Shown here: positions 17,765 through 26,875 of the stretch, piece after piece
Position numbering within the stretch: position 1 is the stretch's first letter
Layout of the letters: each line of letters opens with the position of its first letter
Source: Deminuibacter sp966424055
Lineage (GTDB): Bacteria > Bacteroidota > Bacteroidia > Chitinophagales > Chitinophagaceae
Direction of reading: 5' to 3'
DNA: 64,000 nucleotides
NCBI GenBank assembly: GCA_966424055.1
Contig: CBJLMB010000014.1
Location: 62,001-126,000, forward strand
Made by a program: the position numbers and the translations under genes
Notes under the pieces: generated by a model
What the model saw: the letters and a program-made list of their open reading frames with translations, nothing else
The model's database searches: none
What the model was told of the DNA's origin: nothing

Positions 17765-19000
17765 TCAATGTGTATTTAATTCCTGGAGCGCTTGCACTGC
17801 CTCGGTATTGGCCGCATCCAGTTCCAGTGCTTTTTGCAGGGCAGCTTTTGCTTTGTCTTTTGCTGCCGATTGCAAAAAAGCCTGCCCAAGCAGGTAATAA
17901 GTATAGGATGAGCGGGGATATTGTTGCAGCACTTTATTGGCAAGGGTGATCGCTGCTGCAGTTTGTTCAATGTTGAGATAACCCCTGATGGCCGCATACC
18001 AGTCTTTCTCCATAAACCGATCTTCTCTGATAAGTCCTGCCAGGGCTTTTTCGTTTTTCAGGCAATAAAATGCTGGCAGGTTTTCTTTCCATTGGGGTTC
18101 GGCCTGCAGGGCTTCGTGTATAAGGGAAACAGCCCGGGCAGTGTTGTTCAGCAGCAGGCAGGCCTGAACCAGCTTGCCGTAAATACCCGTCCAGCCTTTT
18201 ACCTGTGCCTGTGCTTTGTTGAGCAGTGCGGTTCCTTTTTCCCTGTTACCCTGCCTGATTTGAGTAACGGCCTGGTTAATGGTGATACGGCCATAATGGT
18301 AATCCAGCAAACGGCGCAGGTCCTGAAAAGGCGTGAGCGAATGGTCTACACGCAGGTCGATGTGGTTAAACCATTCCTGCTGTAGCCCTTTTACCAGCAG
18401 GGCGGCAGACTGTTTGCCCGAAAGTTGACCACCTGCCTGTTGCCCGGCCATTAATGCCTGAAGCAAGCGTTCGGCCAGGGGGCCGCGGCTGCTATCGAAG
18501 CATTGGTGCATGCTGGTTAATACTCCTGGTGCCAGCTGGTTGCCCAGTACCACACAATTCTGTGCTGCCTGGTGCCCGGCCATACCTTGCCAATAGCTCA
18601 ATGCATGGCCAGTAATGGCATAAGGCTGCCCATTTTTATCCAGCATACCTACCTGCCTGAATGAGGAATCGGTATCTGTTTGCTGCGTAAAAGCAAAGGC
18701 TTCCTGTGGTGTTTTGCCGGCTTTCATTTGTGCCAGGCCATTGAGGCCATAGGCTGGTTCTGTTTCAGCGATCACTGCAATGGCACCGGCACCCGGTTCT
18801 ATATAAGTGGTGGAATTACCAACATAAATATTATTGGTGGCCACAGCAATACCCCATTCTTTAGTCAGCGGGTCGTAGCCAATGATGGCAAAAGTGGCAT
18901 TGATGTTTTTCTGTAAAAGCAGGCTGGGAAGGTTTTGGGCCGGAAGAACGGTGGGCAATAAAAATAGCAGGAGCAGTAACAATCCGCTGGTGATTCGCAT
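17765..19000 (-). CDS. DUF1028 protein with C-terminal TPR region, exported
   Basis: A 411-residue protein starting with a signal peptide (MRITSGLLLLLLFLLPTVLPA). Residues about 30-230 form a DUF1028 domain, an Ntn-hydrolase-like fold: NATFAIIGYDPLTKEWG, then GLNGLAQMKAGKTPQEA, DSSFRQVGMLD and GKQSAALLV. The C-terminal part carries TPR-like helices ending in YPRSSYTYYLLGQAFLQSA and AKAALQKALELDAANTEA. DUF1028 function is not established. It lies between tssK and tssF without any known T6SS link and is probably a bystander. The ATG at 18998-19000 is chosen because it gives a clean signal peptide. Confidence 0.8.
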   Translation of the reverse strand: MRITSGLLLLLLFLLPTVLPAQNLPSLLLQKNINATFAIIGYDPLTKEWGIAVATNNIYVGNSTTYIEPGAGAIAVIAETEPAYGLNGLAQMKAGKTPQEAFAFTQQTDTDSSFRQVGMLDKNGQPYAITGHALSYWQGMAGHQAAQNCVVLGNQLAPGVLTSMHQCFDSSRGPLAERLLQALMAGQQAGGQLSGKQSAALLVKGLQQEWFNHIDLRVDHSLTPFQDLRRLLDYHYGRITINQAVTQIRQGNREKGTALLNKAQAQVKGWTGIYGKLVQACLLLNNTARAVSLIHEALQAEPQWKENLPAFYCLKNEKALAGLIREDRFMEKDWYAAIRGYLNIEQTAAAITLANKVLQQYPRSSYTYYLLGQAFLQSAAKDKAKAALQKALELDAANTEAVQALQELNTH

Positions 19001-19114
19001 AGTCGTTTTCTGAGAAACGGTCAGCGTTGCCAAAAGTTACAATACAGCACAAAAATAACCCGGCCCTGTATTACCGGGTAATTGTTGTTTATATGATCGA
19101 TTGTCCTGGTTAGA

Positions 19115-20989
19115 TCAAACCAGGTCTTTCCGCTCTTCCAGGAACAGCCGGTACCCGATATGCATATTGCTTCTTGTTTGCAGTTTCTGCAACAGCTGGC
19201 GGGATATATGCAGCCATTCTTCTTCTGTGAAAGGCTGTGTGGGTGATGGGGTGATATAAAGATCGGTTGTTTTGCGCAGGCCCTCTCTTGGATGTGGTGA
19301 TACCATTACCCCACGTTTTACCGTCACGGCCTCTATACGGTTGCCCAGTTCCATAAAACAGAAATTGCGGATATCCTCTTCTGTGATGATCCGTTCCCGG
19401 GTCATCAGGCTGTATTTATAGGCCTGCAACCGGTGAATAGCTTGTGCCTGCCTGCGGCCACCCTTAGGCCTGCTGATGAGGCGGATACTATCAGGGCGCA
19501 CACTGGCGCTTTCAAACTGCACCAGCGGACTGCCGGTACGCAGCTGGTTGGGCAGTTCTCCCTGCGAAGTCCAGTATTCAGCATGGATCGTATCTGACTG
19601 GTCGGCAGGCTTTACAATAATATAACGCGTGCTTTCCGTCATCTCATTCAGCGTTTGCCGGGCTTTCTGTTCTACCAGGGTAAGGCCTTGCTGCAGGTTT
19701 TTCAGTGCATTGGTTAAAAAATCGTATCCATAGGCAGAGAATGCGGCACTTTCATCGCGCAGCAGCTCGAACAGGTAATCGATGGTTTCCCGGGCATTGC
19801 GGTTATCAAATCTTTCAGCCCCACCCATACGGATGGTGTACGACCCTGTTTTCTGCTCTTCATTATGGCTGTAAGGCACCTGAGTGTACAGTTTACCATA
19901 GCTGTCGGTAAGCTGGTGCACCGCCAGGAACGATTCGTGCAGCAATGCCCTGATGGGAATGATATTGCCGATGCCTTTAAACCGGTGCTTCAATTTGTGC
20001 AGCCGGCGGTTGACCACAGGGAAAATATTGGTCTGCACATCCATATCATCCAGCAAAGGCTGCTGTATCAGTGCCGGCAGGCTAAGCTGGATCCATAACA
20101 AAGGTTCCTGCAGGCGGCCCAGGTCTTTGGCATCGAACAGCTGCGCCCACCCGGCAGGGTAAAGCTGCTGCTGTAGCTCGGCCACGGGAATTGACTGGCC
20201 GGTGAATGAAAGATAATGTTTATCGTAATAAGCCCGGATATCGCGGGTGATCACCTGCATGGTTTCATATTCATCCAGCAGTTGCCGGTGGGCTACACCG
20301 GTAAGCGCTTCTTCATAAGGCATACCGCCGCGAAGACTGTAAGGATTGCCATTGATGGTGCAGGTGGAAAGCGGGAGCAGGTTATACCATTCTTCTTTGA
20401 AAATATAATTGCTGCATTCAAAATACAGGCTCAGGTTATCCAGCGATTGTACCTGGTTCCCGGTACGTAAACCGATCAGCAGGCTGTTATTGGGCAGGTA
20501 TTTTCCCTGTTTGGTAAGGGCCAGCAATGTTCTGCCCCGGCGGCTGTCGTGTGTAAATAATTTATTGCCTGTGGCAATATAAACCACCTCTGTATTGTAC
20601 AGGTGGACGGGTTGTACTGGTGTAAAAAAAATATCCTCCGCATTATCCCCGGTATTGGTATTTTTTTTCTGGCCAGTGTATACAAAATGCTGGGTGGCGC
20701 TTAGTATTTCCTCTGCTTCTACCGGCTGGGCTTGAAGCAGGGCATGGGCGGGCAGGGCAGAAGTAAGGATTTCGGGGGTGAGCAACCGGGCCAGGCGGTC
20801 GAGCAGGCGGCTTTCGGTATTGCGCAGGTCATTGGCCAGGTTATACAGTTCGGCACTCAATGCCTCTATCAGCAGCTTTACCATGGGGTCGAGATCGGCG
20901 GTATTGCGTATACCCCAGAACTCAACGGCATGCTTAAACAGGCGGTTACGGATGCTCTCTTTGGAATTATAATAGATATTCTCCTGCAT
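19115..20989 (-). CDS. tssF: type VI secretion baseplate protein TssF
   Basis: A 624-residue TssF homologue, a large baseplate wedge protein that pairs with TssG. The N-terminal helix region (residues 20-80, with DPMVKLLIEALSAELYNL and RLLTPEILTSALPAHA) is the most conserved part of the family. The remainder is beta-rich, with the C-terminal ending PFTEEEWLHISRQLLQKL typical of the phylum. It is read 15 bases after the tssE stop on the same strand, so the two form an operon. Confidence 0.88.
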   Translation of the reverse strand: MQENIYYNSKESIRNRLFKHAVEFWGIRNTADLDPMVKLLIEALSAELYNLANDLRNTESRLLDRLARLLTPEILTSALPAHALLQAQPVEAEEILSATQHFVYTGQKKNTNTGDNAEDIFFTPVQPVHLYNTEVVYIATGNKLFTHDSRRGRTLLALTKQGKYLPNNSLLIGLRTGNQVQSLDNLSLYFECSNYIFKEEWYNLLPLSTCTINGNPYSLRGGMPYEEALTGVAHRQLLDEYETMQVITRDIRAYYDKHYLSFTGQSIPVAELQQQLYPAGWAQLFDAKDLGRLQEPLLWIQLSLPALIQQPLLDDMDVQTNIFPVVNRRLHKLKHRFKGIGNIIPIRALLHESFLAVHQLTDSYGKLYTQVPYSHNEEQKTGSYTIRMGGAERFDNRNARETIDYLFELLRDESAAFSAYGYDFLTNALKNLQQGLTLVEQKARQTLNEMTESTRYIIVKPADQSDTIHAEYWTSQGELPNQLRTGSPLVQFESASVRPDSIRLISRPKGGRRQAQAIHRLQAYKYSLMTRERIITEEDIRNFCFMELGNRIEAVTVKRGVMVSPHPREGLRKTTDLYITPSPTQPFTEEEWLHISRQLLQKLQTRSNMHIGYRLFLEERKDLV

Positions 20990-21004
20990 GATTGATTTAT
21001 GGTA

Positions 21005-21442
21005 TTATTCAGACGATAAAGGGCTCAGGAACAGGGCTGTAGTGAAAAAATAGCGTTCACCGGTGGCCACTAATTTGCCCCGTACAATAATTTCCACTCT
21101 TTTTTTTATCTCAGCCATCTGCCTGAAAGGGAATAGTCTTTCCACATCGGTCACCTGTACTTCCACATCTATTTCATAGAGCCGTTGTTCCTGCTGCGAA
21201 ATAGAGGCGATCAGCGACTGGCGCATTTGTTCTTCCCACATAGAAGCACTGATGATCAGCTCAAAATCGAGCTCCCATACCCGGCAGCCATAATCGGTAT
21301 TGAACCGGTGTTCACCAAAGCGGGTGAACACGATCAGCTCGATATGCTGGGATATAGACCTGCCCAGGTCGCAGGTTTCCAGGCCATTGTTTTCAAATAC
21401 CTGTTTAAAAGAAAATGGCTTTTTATAAAAAGAAGATAACAT
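21005..21442 (-). CDS. tssE: type VI secretion baseplate protein TssE (gp25-like)
   Basis: A 145-residue gp25-like baseplate protein that helps to start sheath assembly. The conserved features are SISQHIELIVFTRFGEHRF and the acidic turn YGCRVWELDFE, followed by the beta region ending in VRGKLVATGE. The ATG at 21440-21442 (MLSSFYKKPF) is preferred over the TTG at 21454. It is the first gene of the tssE-tssF unit on the minus strand and is divergent from the main operon across about 820 bases. Confidence 0.85.
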   Translation of the reverse strand: MLSSFYKKPFSFKQVFENNGLETCDLGRSISQHIELIVFTRFGEHRFNTDYGCRVWELDFELIISASMWEEQMRQSLIASISQQEQRLYEIDVEVQVTDVERLFPFRQMAEIKKRVEIIVRGKLVATGERYFFTTALFLSPLSSE

Positions 21443-21603
21443 GGTTAGCGGCAAATATATTTGAAAGGTTTACCGTAATAGTAATAAAGCGCTGCTATAT
21501 AAAACAGCCCAGGCCGTAAAGATATCAAATTTCGTTCCCTTTAAGCAAATAACCCAAGTTGCCGGTTATAGCGGTAAGCTGGTAGTGCAGGGTTACAAGG
21601 AGT

Positions 21604-21865
21604 TTGTCTCGCGGAACCCGCGGAAAACGCAGAAAGGAAGATATCTTTTCAGGATGTACCATCTCATAGCTGGCAGCTCATGGCTTGTAGCTATAAAAGG
21701 GGCTTCAAGCTATGAGCGCTGAGCTGCGAGGGGGCTCGCGGAATGCGCGGAAAGGAAGATACCTTTTCGGTATGGCCAGTTCGGTATGGCCAGGCAAAAC
21801 AATTATTCTATTTAACGGGCTATTCTGTCCTATAGCTAGAAGCTCACTGCTCGCAGCTCATAAAA
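21604..21865. repeat. dispersed intergenic repeat, copies C and D
   Basis: Copy C has GTCTCGCGGAACCCGCGG at about 21605 and the 43-base core at 21663-21705, one mismatch from copy A at 5243. Copy D has GGCTCGCGGAATGCGCGG at about 21733 and the more diverged ATAGCTAGAAGCTCACTG at about 21832. The blocks AAGGAAGATA-CTTTTC recur in both copies. Confidence 0.75.
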
Positions 21866-22171
21866 ACACTGATTATCCCTTAACTTGTGTTAATAGGGAA
21901 TTGTTCTTCCAGGTGCCAGTGAACAGTATGAACAGAGCCGGTTAGGCCAAAACAAAAGGGCTAATGATAAAAATGATAACTTTCCTGGCCCGTTAGGGCC
22001 TTATGGTACATAAATATAGGTAATACCGGCCAGGCGGTAATGGGATAAAACACTGGTTGGGAGAGGTGAGTTTCGGTGATAACACCCATGGCCAGTACCC
22101 CGGGATGCGATAGTTTTGTTGATAAAGTTGCTTATCCGGCCCTGTGGCAACTTTTTGTTAACCTGAACTTA

Positions 22172-22201
22172 TTGGAACAATAGTTGTAGAATTTATATTT
22201 G
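22172..22201 (+). promoter_or_regulatory. promoter of the main T6SS operon
   Basis: TTG at 22172-22174 and TATATTTG at 22194-22201 are separated by 19 bases, matching the Bacteroidota consensus (TTG, about 19 bases, TAnnTTTG) at both elements. The tssO start is 61 bases after the -7 element. Confidence 0.65.
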
Positions 22202-22261
22202 CATTCCAAAATGACAAGAACACATTTTTTAACCTTGAGAGAAAATCCTTTCTAAAACACC

Positions 22262-22780
22262 ATGAAACCCATCAATACCCGTGAGTTAAACAAGGCTTAC
22301 AGGACATTTGCGATTTATTTTTTATCCCTTCTGCTGTTTGCCTTGTTGTGCGTGTTTTGTTTTTTCGCTACTTCTAACAAGGAAATGGACTTGTTGAGCC
22401 AACAGGCCAAACAATACGATAAACTGATCTATACCCGCCAGGAAATCACTTCCCAGTTCGATTTTATTCTGATGCGCATGCAGGCACTGGCTCAATATGT
22501 AAACGGCAATGCGCAGGAACTGAACGACCAGTCTGTACTGATGACTGCCATCCAGTCGGGCAACCAGCGTGTAAAAGGATTGCTGGATGATATTCCAGAC
22601 AATGTGCAGGGCCCCAGTTTTGATGTATACCGTACCATGACAAACAATATCAGGATATTATCGGGTTTAAAAGATTCATTGGCGCAAACCCGTTTCCAGA
22701 TAGAAAGCCTGAGAAGCCAGCTGGACAACTGCAATGGCGCCAACAAAAAACTGACTAAGATATTAAACGGAGGATTGTAG
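22262..22780 (+). CDS. tssO: T6SSiii membrane protein TssO
   Basis: A 172-residue protein with one N-terminal transmembrane segment (about residues 16-36, FAIYFLSLLLFALLCVF) and a periplasmic helical, coiled-coil-prone remainder ending in LAQTRFQIESLRSQLDNC. Architecture, size and first place in an operon with tssP, tssR and tssH fit TssO, a Bacteroidota-specific part of the subtype iii membrane complex. It is separated from the next, similar gene by only three bases, so the two are certainly co-transcribed. Confidence 0.72.
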   Translation: MKPINTRELNKAYRTFAIYFLSLLLFALLCVFCFFATSNKEMDLLSQQAKQYDKLIYTRQEITSQFDFILMRMQALAQYVNGNAQELNDQSVLMTAIQSGNQRVKGLLDDIPDNVQGPSFDVYRTMTNNIRILSGLKDSLAQTRFQIESLRSQLDNCNGANKKLTKILNGGL

Positions 22781-22783
22781 CGT

Positions 22784-23278
22784 ATGAACAAACTGAGTTT
22801 AAAAGAACGAAGGGAGCAGTTTATTTTTTTGTTATTGCTTGCATTACTGAGTACCGGTTTACTCGGCTGGGTTATTTTTAACGATAATGAATATGATGTT
22901 GGCGCGGTAAAGAAGAAACTGGCCCAGAAAATAAAAGATGAAAGCCAGTTTGAACAGGTGGCAGCCGAAATGAAGCCGACCATTGATACCACCTACAAAA
23001 AAATTGTACAATACGATCCTTCTGTGCAGGCTTTGTTCCTGGAAACAGATGTGCAGAATGCGATAGGCGCCATAAGGGCGGCTTATCAGCGCAGGGCTTA
23101 TGATAACAGGTACAAATGTTTTCAGCAGGAAGCGCGTTTTTTTGAGATCATGTTTACCGACAGGAAAGAACTGAGGGGAAACATCAGGGATATAGACAAC
23201 TATAATAAGGCGTTGACAGATTGCAGTCAAACCCGAGCCGGTTTGCAGGGCGCTGTCATGAATCGCGGAAGCAAATAG
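22784..23278 (+). CDS. TssO-like bitopic membrane protein
   Basis: A 164-residue protein with one membrane segment (about residues 13-32, FIFLLLLALLSTGLLGWVIF) and a periplasmic helical domain with YQRRAYDNRYKCFQQEA in the middle. Its topology and size mirror the preceding gene, and I read it as a second TssO-type subunit, although sequence similarity is low by eye. A GGAGG sequence lies about ten bases before the ATG, a stronger Shine-Dalgarno site than most genes here have. It could instead be a distinct membrane-complex component. Confidence 0.6.
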   Translation: MNKLSLKERREQFIFLLLLALLSTGLLGWVIFNDNEYDVGAVKKKLAQKIKDESQFEQVAAEMKPTIDTTYKKIVQYDPSVQALFLETDVQNAIGAIRAAYQRRAYDNRYKCFQQEARFFEIMFTDRKELRGNIRDIDNYNKALTDCSQTRAGLQGAVMNRGSK

Positions 23279-23396
23279 CAACTCACTCACGGTCCGCACT
23301 GAATATTCATATTATTGCGTACCGATTTTTGACCCAACCTTAAAGACGTTGGCTGTACATGAACATGCAGCCTGATAACTTATTGTTCATCTATTC

Positions 23397-24344
23397 ATGG
23401 CGAATATGAGCGAAGTGTATACTTCTGGTAAATCCGTAAAAACAGGAAGTAAAAACTATTTATACCTGTATGTACTGGCCGGCGTGGTATTGCTGGCAGT
23501 TATTTTCTGGGCCGTACGCAGTTTCTTCCACACCCGCACTGTTAATGCGCACCTGTTGAAAGAAGAGATCTTTTTAAACGAACCGCTGGTATACACTGAT
23601 AATACCCGTGGCGCTAAAAAATGGGTATGGGAATTTGGCAATGGCGATAAATCGCTTAAACAGAACGGGGCATACTCATTCAGGCGTTCGGGTACTTATA
23701 TTGTACGGCTCACCATCGATGATGAGCTGCAGCAGCAGTTCCCTGTAAGCGTAAAGGATACGGTACCCATCATGGTGGATAATAATGTGCGCATTATTGG
23801 TCCGCACAGGGCCAATATCGGGGAGCAGATCAGGCTGGATGCCGAAGGTGAGGGCAATATTTTTGAATGGTCTTTCGGCGAAACCGGCCGGGTAGATACC
23901 AAAGGCCGCAGTGCTTTCTACTCGTATCAAACACCCGGTACATACAATGTTTCCCTTAAAACCGATAAATCTGCCGCTCCTTTTTACCATACCATTGTAG
24001 TACCACCGCTTGTTGCACCAACCATTGTAGACCCCAATGGTGCAGCACAGAAGATGAAAGAAGATTTCAGGGAACGCCTGCAGGCTATTGTAAATGGTGG
24101 TGGCAGCAAACAGGTGTATTACAGCAATTACAATTACCTGCTGGGCAGGTTATGCGGCCGCAATGAAAATACCAGAACAGAAGCATCGGATGAAACAGGA
24201 AAGAAGAGCTTTTATTTTTATGATTATTGCCTGATGCTGACCTTCAATAAAAATATTGTGATAGATAATGTAGAACTGACGATGAAACCGGGATCGGAAT
24301 GTGTGACCCAGGTTACTGTGCAGCAACACAGAACACAACGTTAA
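23397..24344 (+). CDS. tssP: T6SSiii protein TssP with PKD-like repeats
   Basis: A 315-residue protein with an N-terminal transmembrane segment (about residues 21-43) and a periplasmic part with two PKD-like beta domains. The first has KKWVWEFGNGDKS and FRRSGTYIVRLTID; the second has IFEWSFGETG and YQTPGTYNVSLKTD. This matches TssP of the subtype iii system, a bitopic part of the trans-envelope complex. A C-terminal segment of about 110 residues carries two Cys (Cys in GRLCGRN and SECVTQ). It lies between the tssO genes and tssR. Confidence 0.75.
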   Translation: MANMSEVYTSGKSVKTGSKNYLYLYVLAGVVLLAVIFWAVRSFFHTRTVNAHLLKEEIFLNEPLVYTDNTRGAKKWVWEFGNGDKSLKQNGAYSFRRSGTYIVRLTIDDELQQQFPVSVKDTVPIMVDNNVRIIGPHRANIGEQIRLDAEGEGNIFEWSFGETGRVDTKGRSAFYSYQTPGTYNVSLKTDKSAAPFYHTIVVPPLVAPTIVDPNGAAQKMKEDFRERLQAIVNGGGSKQVYYSNYNYLLGRLCGRNENTRTEASDETGKKSFYFYDYCLMLTFNKNIVIDNVELTMKPGSECVTQVTVQQHRTQR

Positions 24345-24397
24345 GATAAACATCCTTCATATGTATTGTAAAACACTGAAAAAATACTAATTGACCT

Positions 24398-26872
24398 ATG
24401 AGAAAACTGTTGATACTGGCAGGTATTATCACCATTTGCCAGGCAGAAGCTCAGCTGGGTAAAAGACATGTATTGGGGTCGCCTTCCAATTACATTAACC
24501 CCACTTTCAACACAAATGAACCGGGTAAGTATGATAAAACGATGCCCTGGATTGTTTTTTCAGACCGTGAAGACAATGTAACCTATACCAGCCCCGGTGG
24601 TTCGCTTGCATTTAAGAAGATCAATTTTATGCAGCCCTTCGTGGTTAGCGAAGAGGAAAGGGGCTATGTGAAACTGTACAAATACGATCCCTCGCTGCTG
24701 AGCGGCCTGAAGCTGCGCGACAGGAAACGCGCTGTCAGCTATGGTTGGATAGGCAAGGATAAATTGCTGATGTGGCAAAAATCCCTGCAGGATGAACAAT
24801 CCCATTTTGCACTGAAAGCCCTGGCGGTTGCCAGCGGTAAAGCACCTTTAAACCAGTCGCAATATTTTTATGCTTACGATTCAGTGATCCTGTACAACTC
24901 ACCCGAGCTGAAACAGCCGCTGGAAGAAAAGCTGCACCTGCATGATTTTGTGTATGTGTTTAAAATGTCTGATGATAAAAAGAAAGCCCTGGTAGGGCAT
25001 GTAAGCCAGCTTACTACCGACAGTGCCCGCTCTGCAGTGGCCGGCTGGGTTTCGATGGAAGCCATTCATACCTGGGGCAGCCGTTTGTATGTAGGCATGC
25101 CAAGGGATGACGATTTTAACCGCGATTCACTGGTAGCAGAATTTATCAATAAAAAACTGGAATCTTCCAAAGGCAATGTACATGCGGCTTTCCAGATAGA
25201 TCCGCTGCTGCCTCCCGATAATCCTGTTTTTCGTTCGCTGCCTGTACTGGAAAGAAAACCGGATGACAATGACGGGGCCTTCCGCTCTGCAGTGGCAGAA
25301 GATGTGTTTAATAAATCGCTCAACAGTGTTATCAATATCAAAGGTTCAAGGCTGGACTATCCCACTTATCTCCGCCTGAGAAGGTTCAGTAATAAAGTGA
25401 ACGTGGTGTTTGTGGTAGATGGCGGCAGCACCATGAAAAATTACCTGCCCGGCTTAACAAATACCATCCAGAATTTTGAAAGTGTTTTCCTGCAGAAAAA
25501 ATTTGCAGGCTATAAATACCAGTACGGTGCCGTAGTGTATAAAAGCAGTGATGGTTGCGGCACGGTGAAGCCCATTGCCGGTTTCCCGCTCAGCGGCACT
25601 TATAGCAAGGTGGTAGACTTTTTAAACCAGCAGGCTGCCATTACCCAGCAATGCTCCGGTAACCTGTACAACCAGCCGGTATTACAGGGCCTGCAGGAAG
25701 CTGCCAATATGCTCAAGAACCATCCTATGGAAACCAACCTGATCATCTTAACCGGGAGTACCGGTAACAATGGGCTTCCTTATGATGTAACAGAAAGCAC
25801 CGTGATAGATGCCATGGTAAAAAGTGATGCAAGGCTGCTGGTATTACAGGTGTACAATAAATTCGATCCTTCTTTCAACAACTTTGTGCTCGAAACAAGA
25901 CAGCTGCTGGAACGTACCGCACAGCAGCAGGCCGCACTGAAAAAAATGCGGATGGTGAAAGGGGAAGGTCTTTCTGCCACACAACAGTTCGCAATCAATT
26001 TCTCCGATTCTGTATCCTATTACCTCAATTATCCTGATGGCAGCCTGATTCCCGGTGCTATCGTATTCCCCGGCAGAGGTGCCATCAAATCGAACAAAGA
26101 GATGCTGTCTGCACTGAACAGGTTTCTCACCGAAGTGGACACTGATAACAAAGACATCATCCATTCACTTGACAGTGCATTCAGGGAAACAGGCCGTTTA
26201 AGAGAAAGAGTGAACCCCGATGTGGTGGCTTCTATTAACCAAAGCAACCCGCCTGTGCCCGAGAAACTGGGTGAGGCCCTGCCACACAATGCCTTTAAGT
26301 ATTATTTTGATGTATATTTCCGTAACAAACTGGTGGGCAATAAAAAGCTGCCCCTGGAATATGCCATCATCCTGAGCCAGGATGAAATGGTGCAACTGAC
26401 AGATGTATTGTCACGCCTGTCGGGCGATAACCTGCAGCAAGACCGCTCCGATTTCAGGAAGCAGTTGTACCGCACCTATATCAATACCGGTCTTAACTGG
26501 TGGAATAACCGTTATTCAAAACGTACCATCAAGTTTATGAAGCTGTCTGATTATTTTGAACACATCACCGGTATGCCGGCAGACAACAGCCTGATGACAC
26601 AGTACAATGTGAAAAACATCAAACAAACCAGCACTTTGTCAAGGGAAGATTTTGAACTGCTGGTGATATACCTGCGCAAATGCAACCAGGTGCTTAAACG
26701 CCAGTTGCAGATGAATGAATATTTTATCTCCAACGGGCGTCCTTACTATTATATCACACAGGAAGACTGGAAAATGGAAGCCGCCAAAAAAGAACAGAAA
26801 GCCGCAGAAAAAGTAAAACCCAAGACTGAAGAAAACACCGATGCCGATTCCGGCAAAACCACAACAGAATAA
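24398..26872 (+). CDS. tssR: T6SSiii periplasmic protein TssR
   Basis: An 824-residue exported protein with a signal peptide (MRKLLILAGIITICQAEA). An SH3-like N-terminal region is followed by a von Willebrand factor A-like domain from about residue 333: NVVFVVDGGSTMKN resembles a degenerate MIDAS start (D-G-G-S-T in place of D-x-S-x-S). LIILTGSTGNNG lies near residue 452. Length and position fit TssR, the large periplasmic component of the subtype iii complex. The C-terminal 60 residues are Lys- and Glu-rich. It is followed by clpV after three bases, so the two are translationally close. Confidence 0.78.
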   Translation: MRKLLILAGIITICQAEAQLGKRHVLGSPSNYINPTFNTNEPGKYDKTMPWIVFSDREDNVTYTSPGGSLAFKKINFMQPFVVSEEERGYVKLYKYDPSLLSGLKLRDRKRAVSYGWIGKDKLLMWQKSLQDEQSHFALKALAVASGKAPLNQSQYFYAYDSVILYNSPELKQPLEEKLHLHDFVYVFKMSDDKKKALVGHVSQLTTDSARSAVAGWVSMEAIHTWGSRLYVGMPRDDDFNRDSLVAEFINKKLESSKGNVHAAFQIDPLLPPDNPVFRSLPVLERKPDDNDGAFRSAVAEDVFNKSLNSVINIKGSRLDYPTYLRLRRFSNKVNVVFVVDGGSTMKNYLPGLTNTIQNFESVFLQKKFAGYKYQYGAVVYKSSDGCGTVKPIAGFPLSGTYSKVVDFLNQQAAITQQCSGNLYNQPVLQGLQEAANMLKNHPMETNLIILTGSTGNNGLPYDVTESTVIDAMVKSDARLLVLQVYNKFDPSFNNFVLETRQLLERTAQQQAALKKMRMVKGEGLSATQQFAINFSDSVSYYLNYPDGSLIPGAIVFPGRGAIKSNKEMLSALNRFLTEVDTDNKDIIHSLDSAFRETGRLRERVNPDVVASINQSNPPVPEKLGEALPHNAFKYYFDVYFRNKLVGNKKLPLEYAIILSQDEMVQLTDVLSRLSGDNLQQDRSDFRKQLYRTYINTGLNWWNNRYSKRTIKFMKLSDYFEHITGMPADNSLMTQYNVKNIKQTSTLSREDFELLVIYLRKCNQVLKRQLQMNEYFISNGRPYYYITQEDWKMEAAKKEQKAAEKVKPKTEENTDADSGKTTTE

Positions 26873-26875
26873 TCT

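Larger units (their letters stand above)
21443..22261. other. long divergent intergenic region between tssE and tssO
   Basis: About 820 bases separate the two T6SS transcription units. The middle (about 21604-21865) is occupied by two copies of the dispersed repeat. A small hairpin (GGCCC/GGGCC around GTTA, 21993-22006) lies between them and the tssO promoter. The short frames here fall in repeats and are not genes. Confidence 0.6.

Noticed and set aside
17765..19000. DUF1028-TPR gene as a T6SS component
   Set aside because: It has no similarity to known T6SS subunits and lies on the opposite strand as a single gene; only its position connects it.
21712..21945. 77-codon frame in the tssE-tssO gap
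   Set aside because: It lies inside dispersed repeat copies C and D; its codons are simply the repeat.
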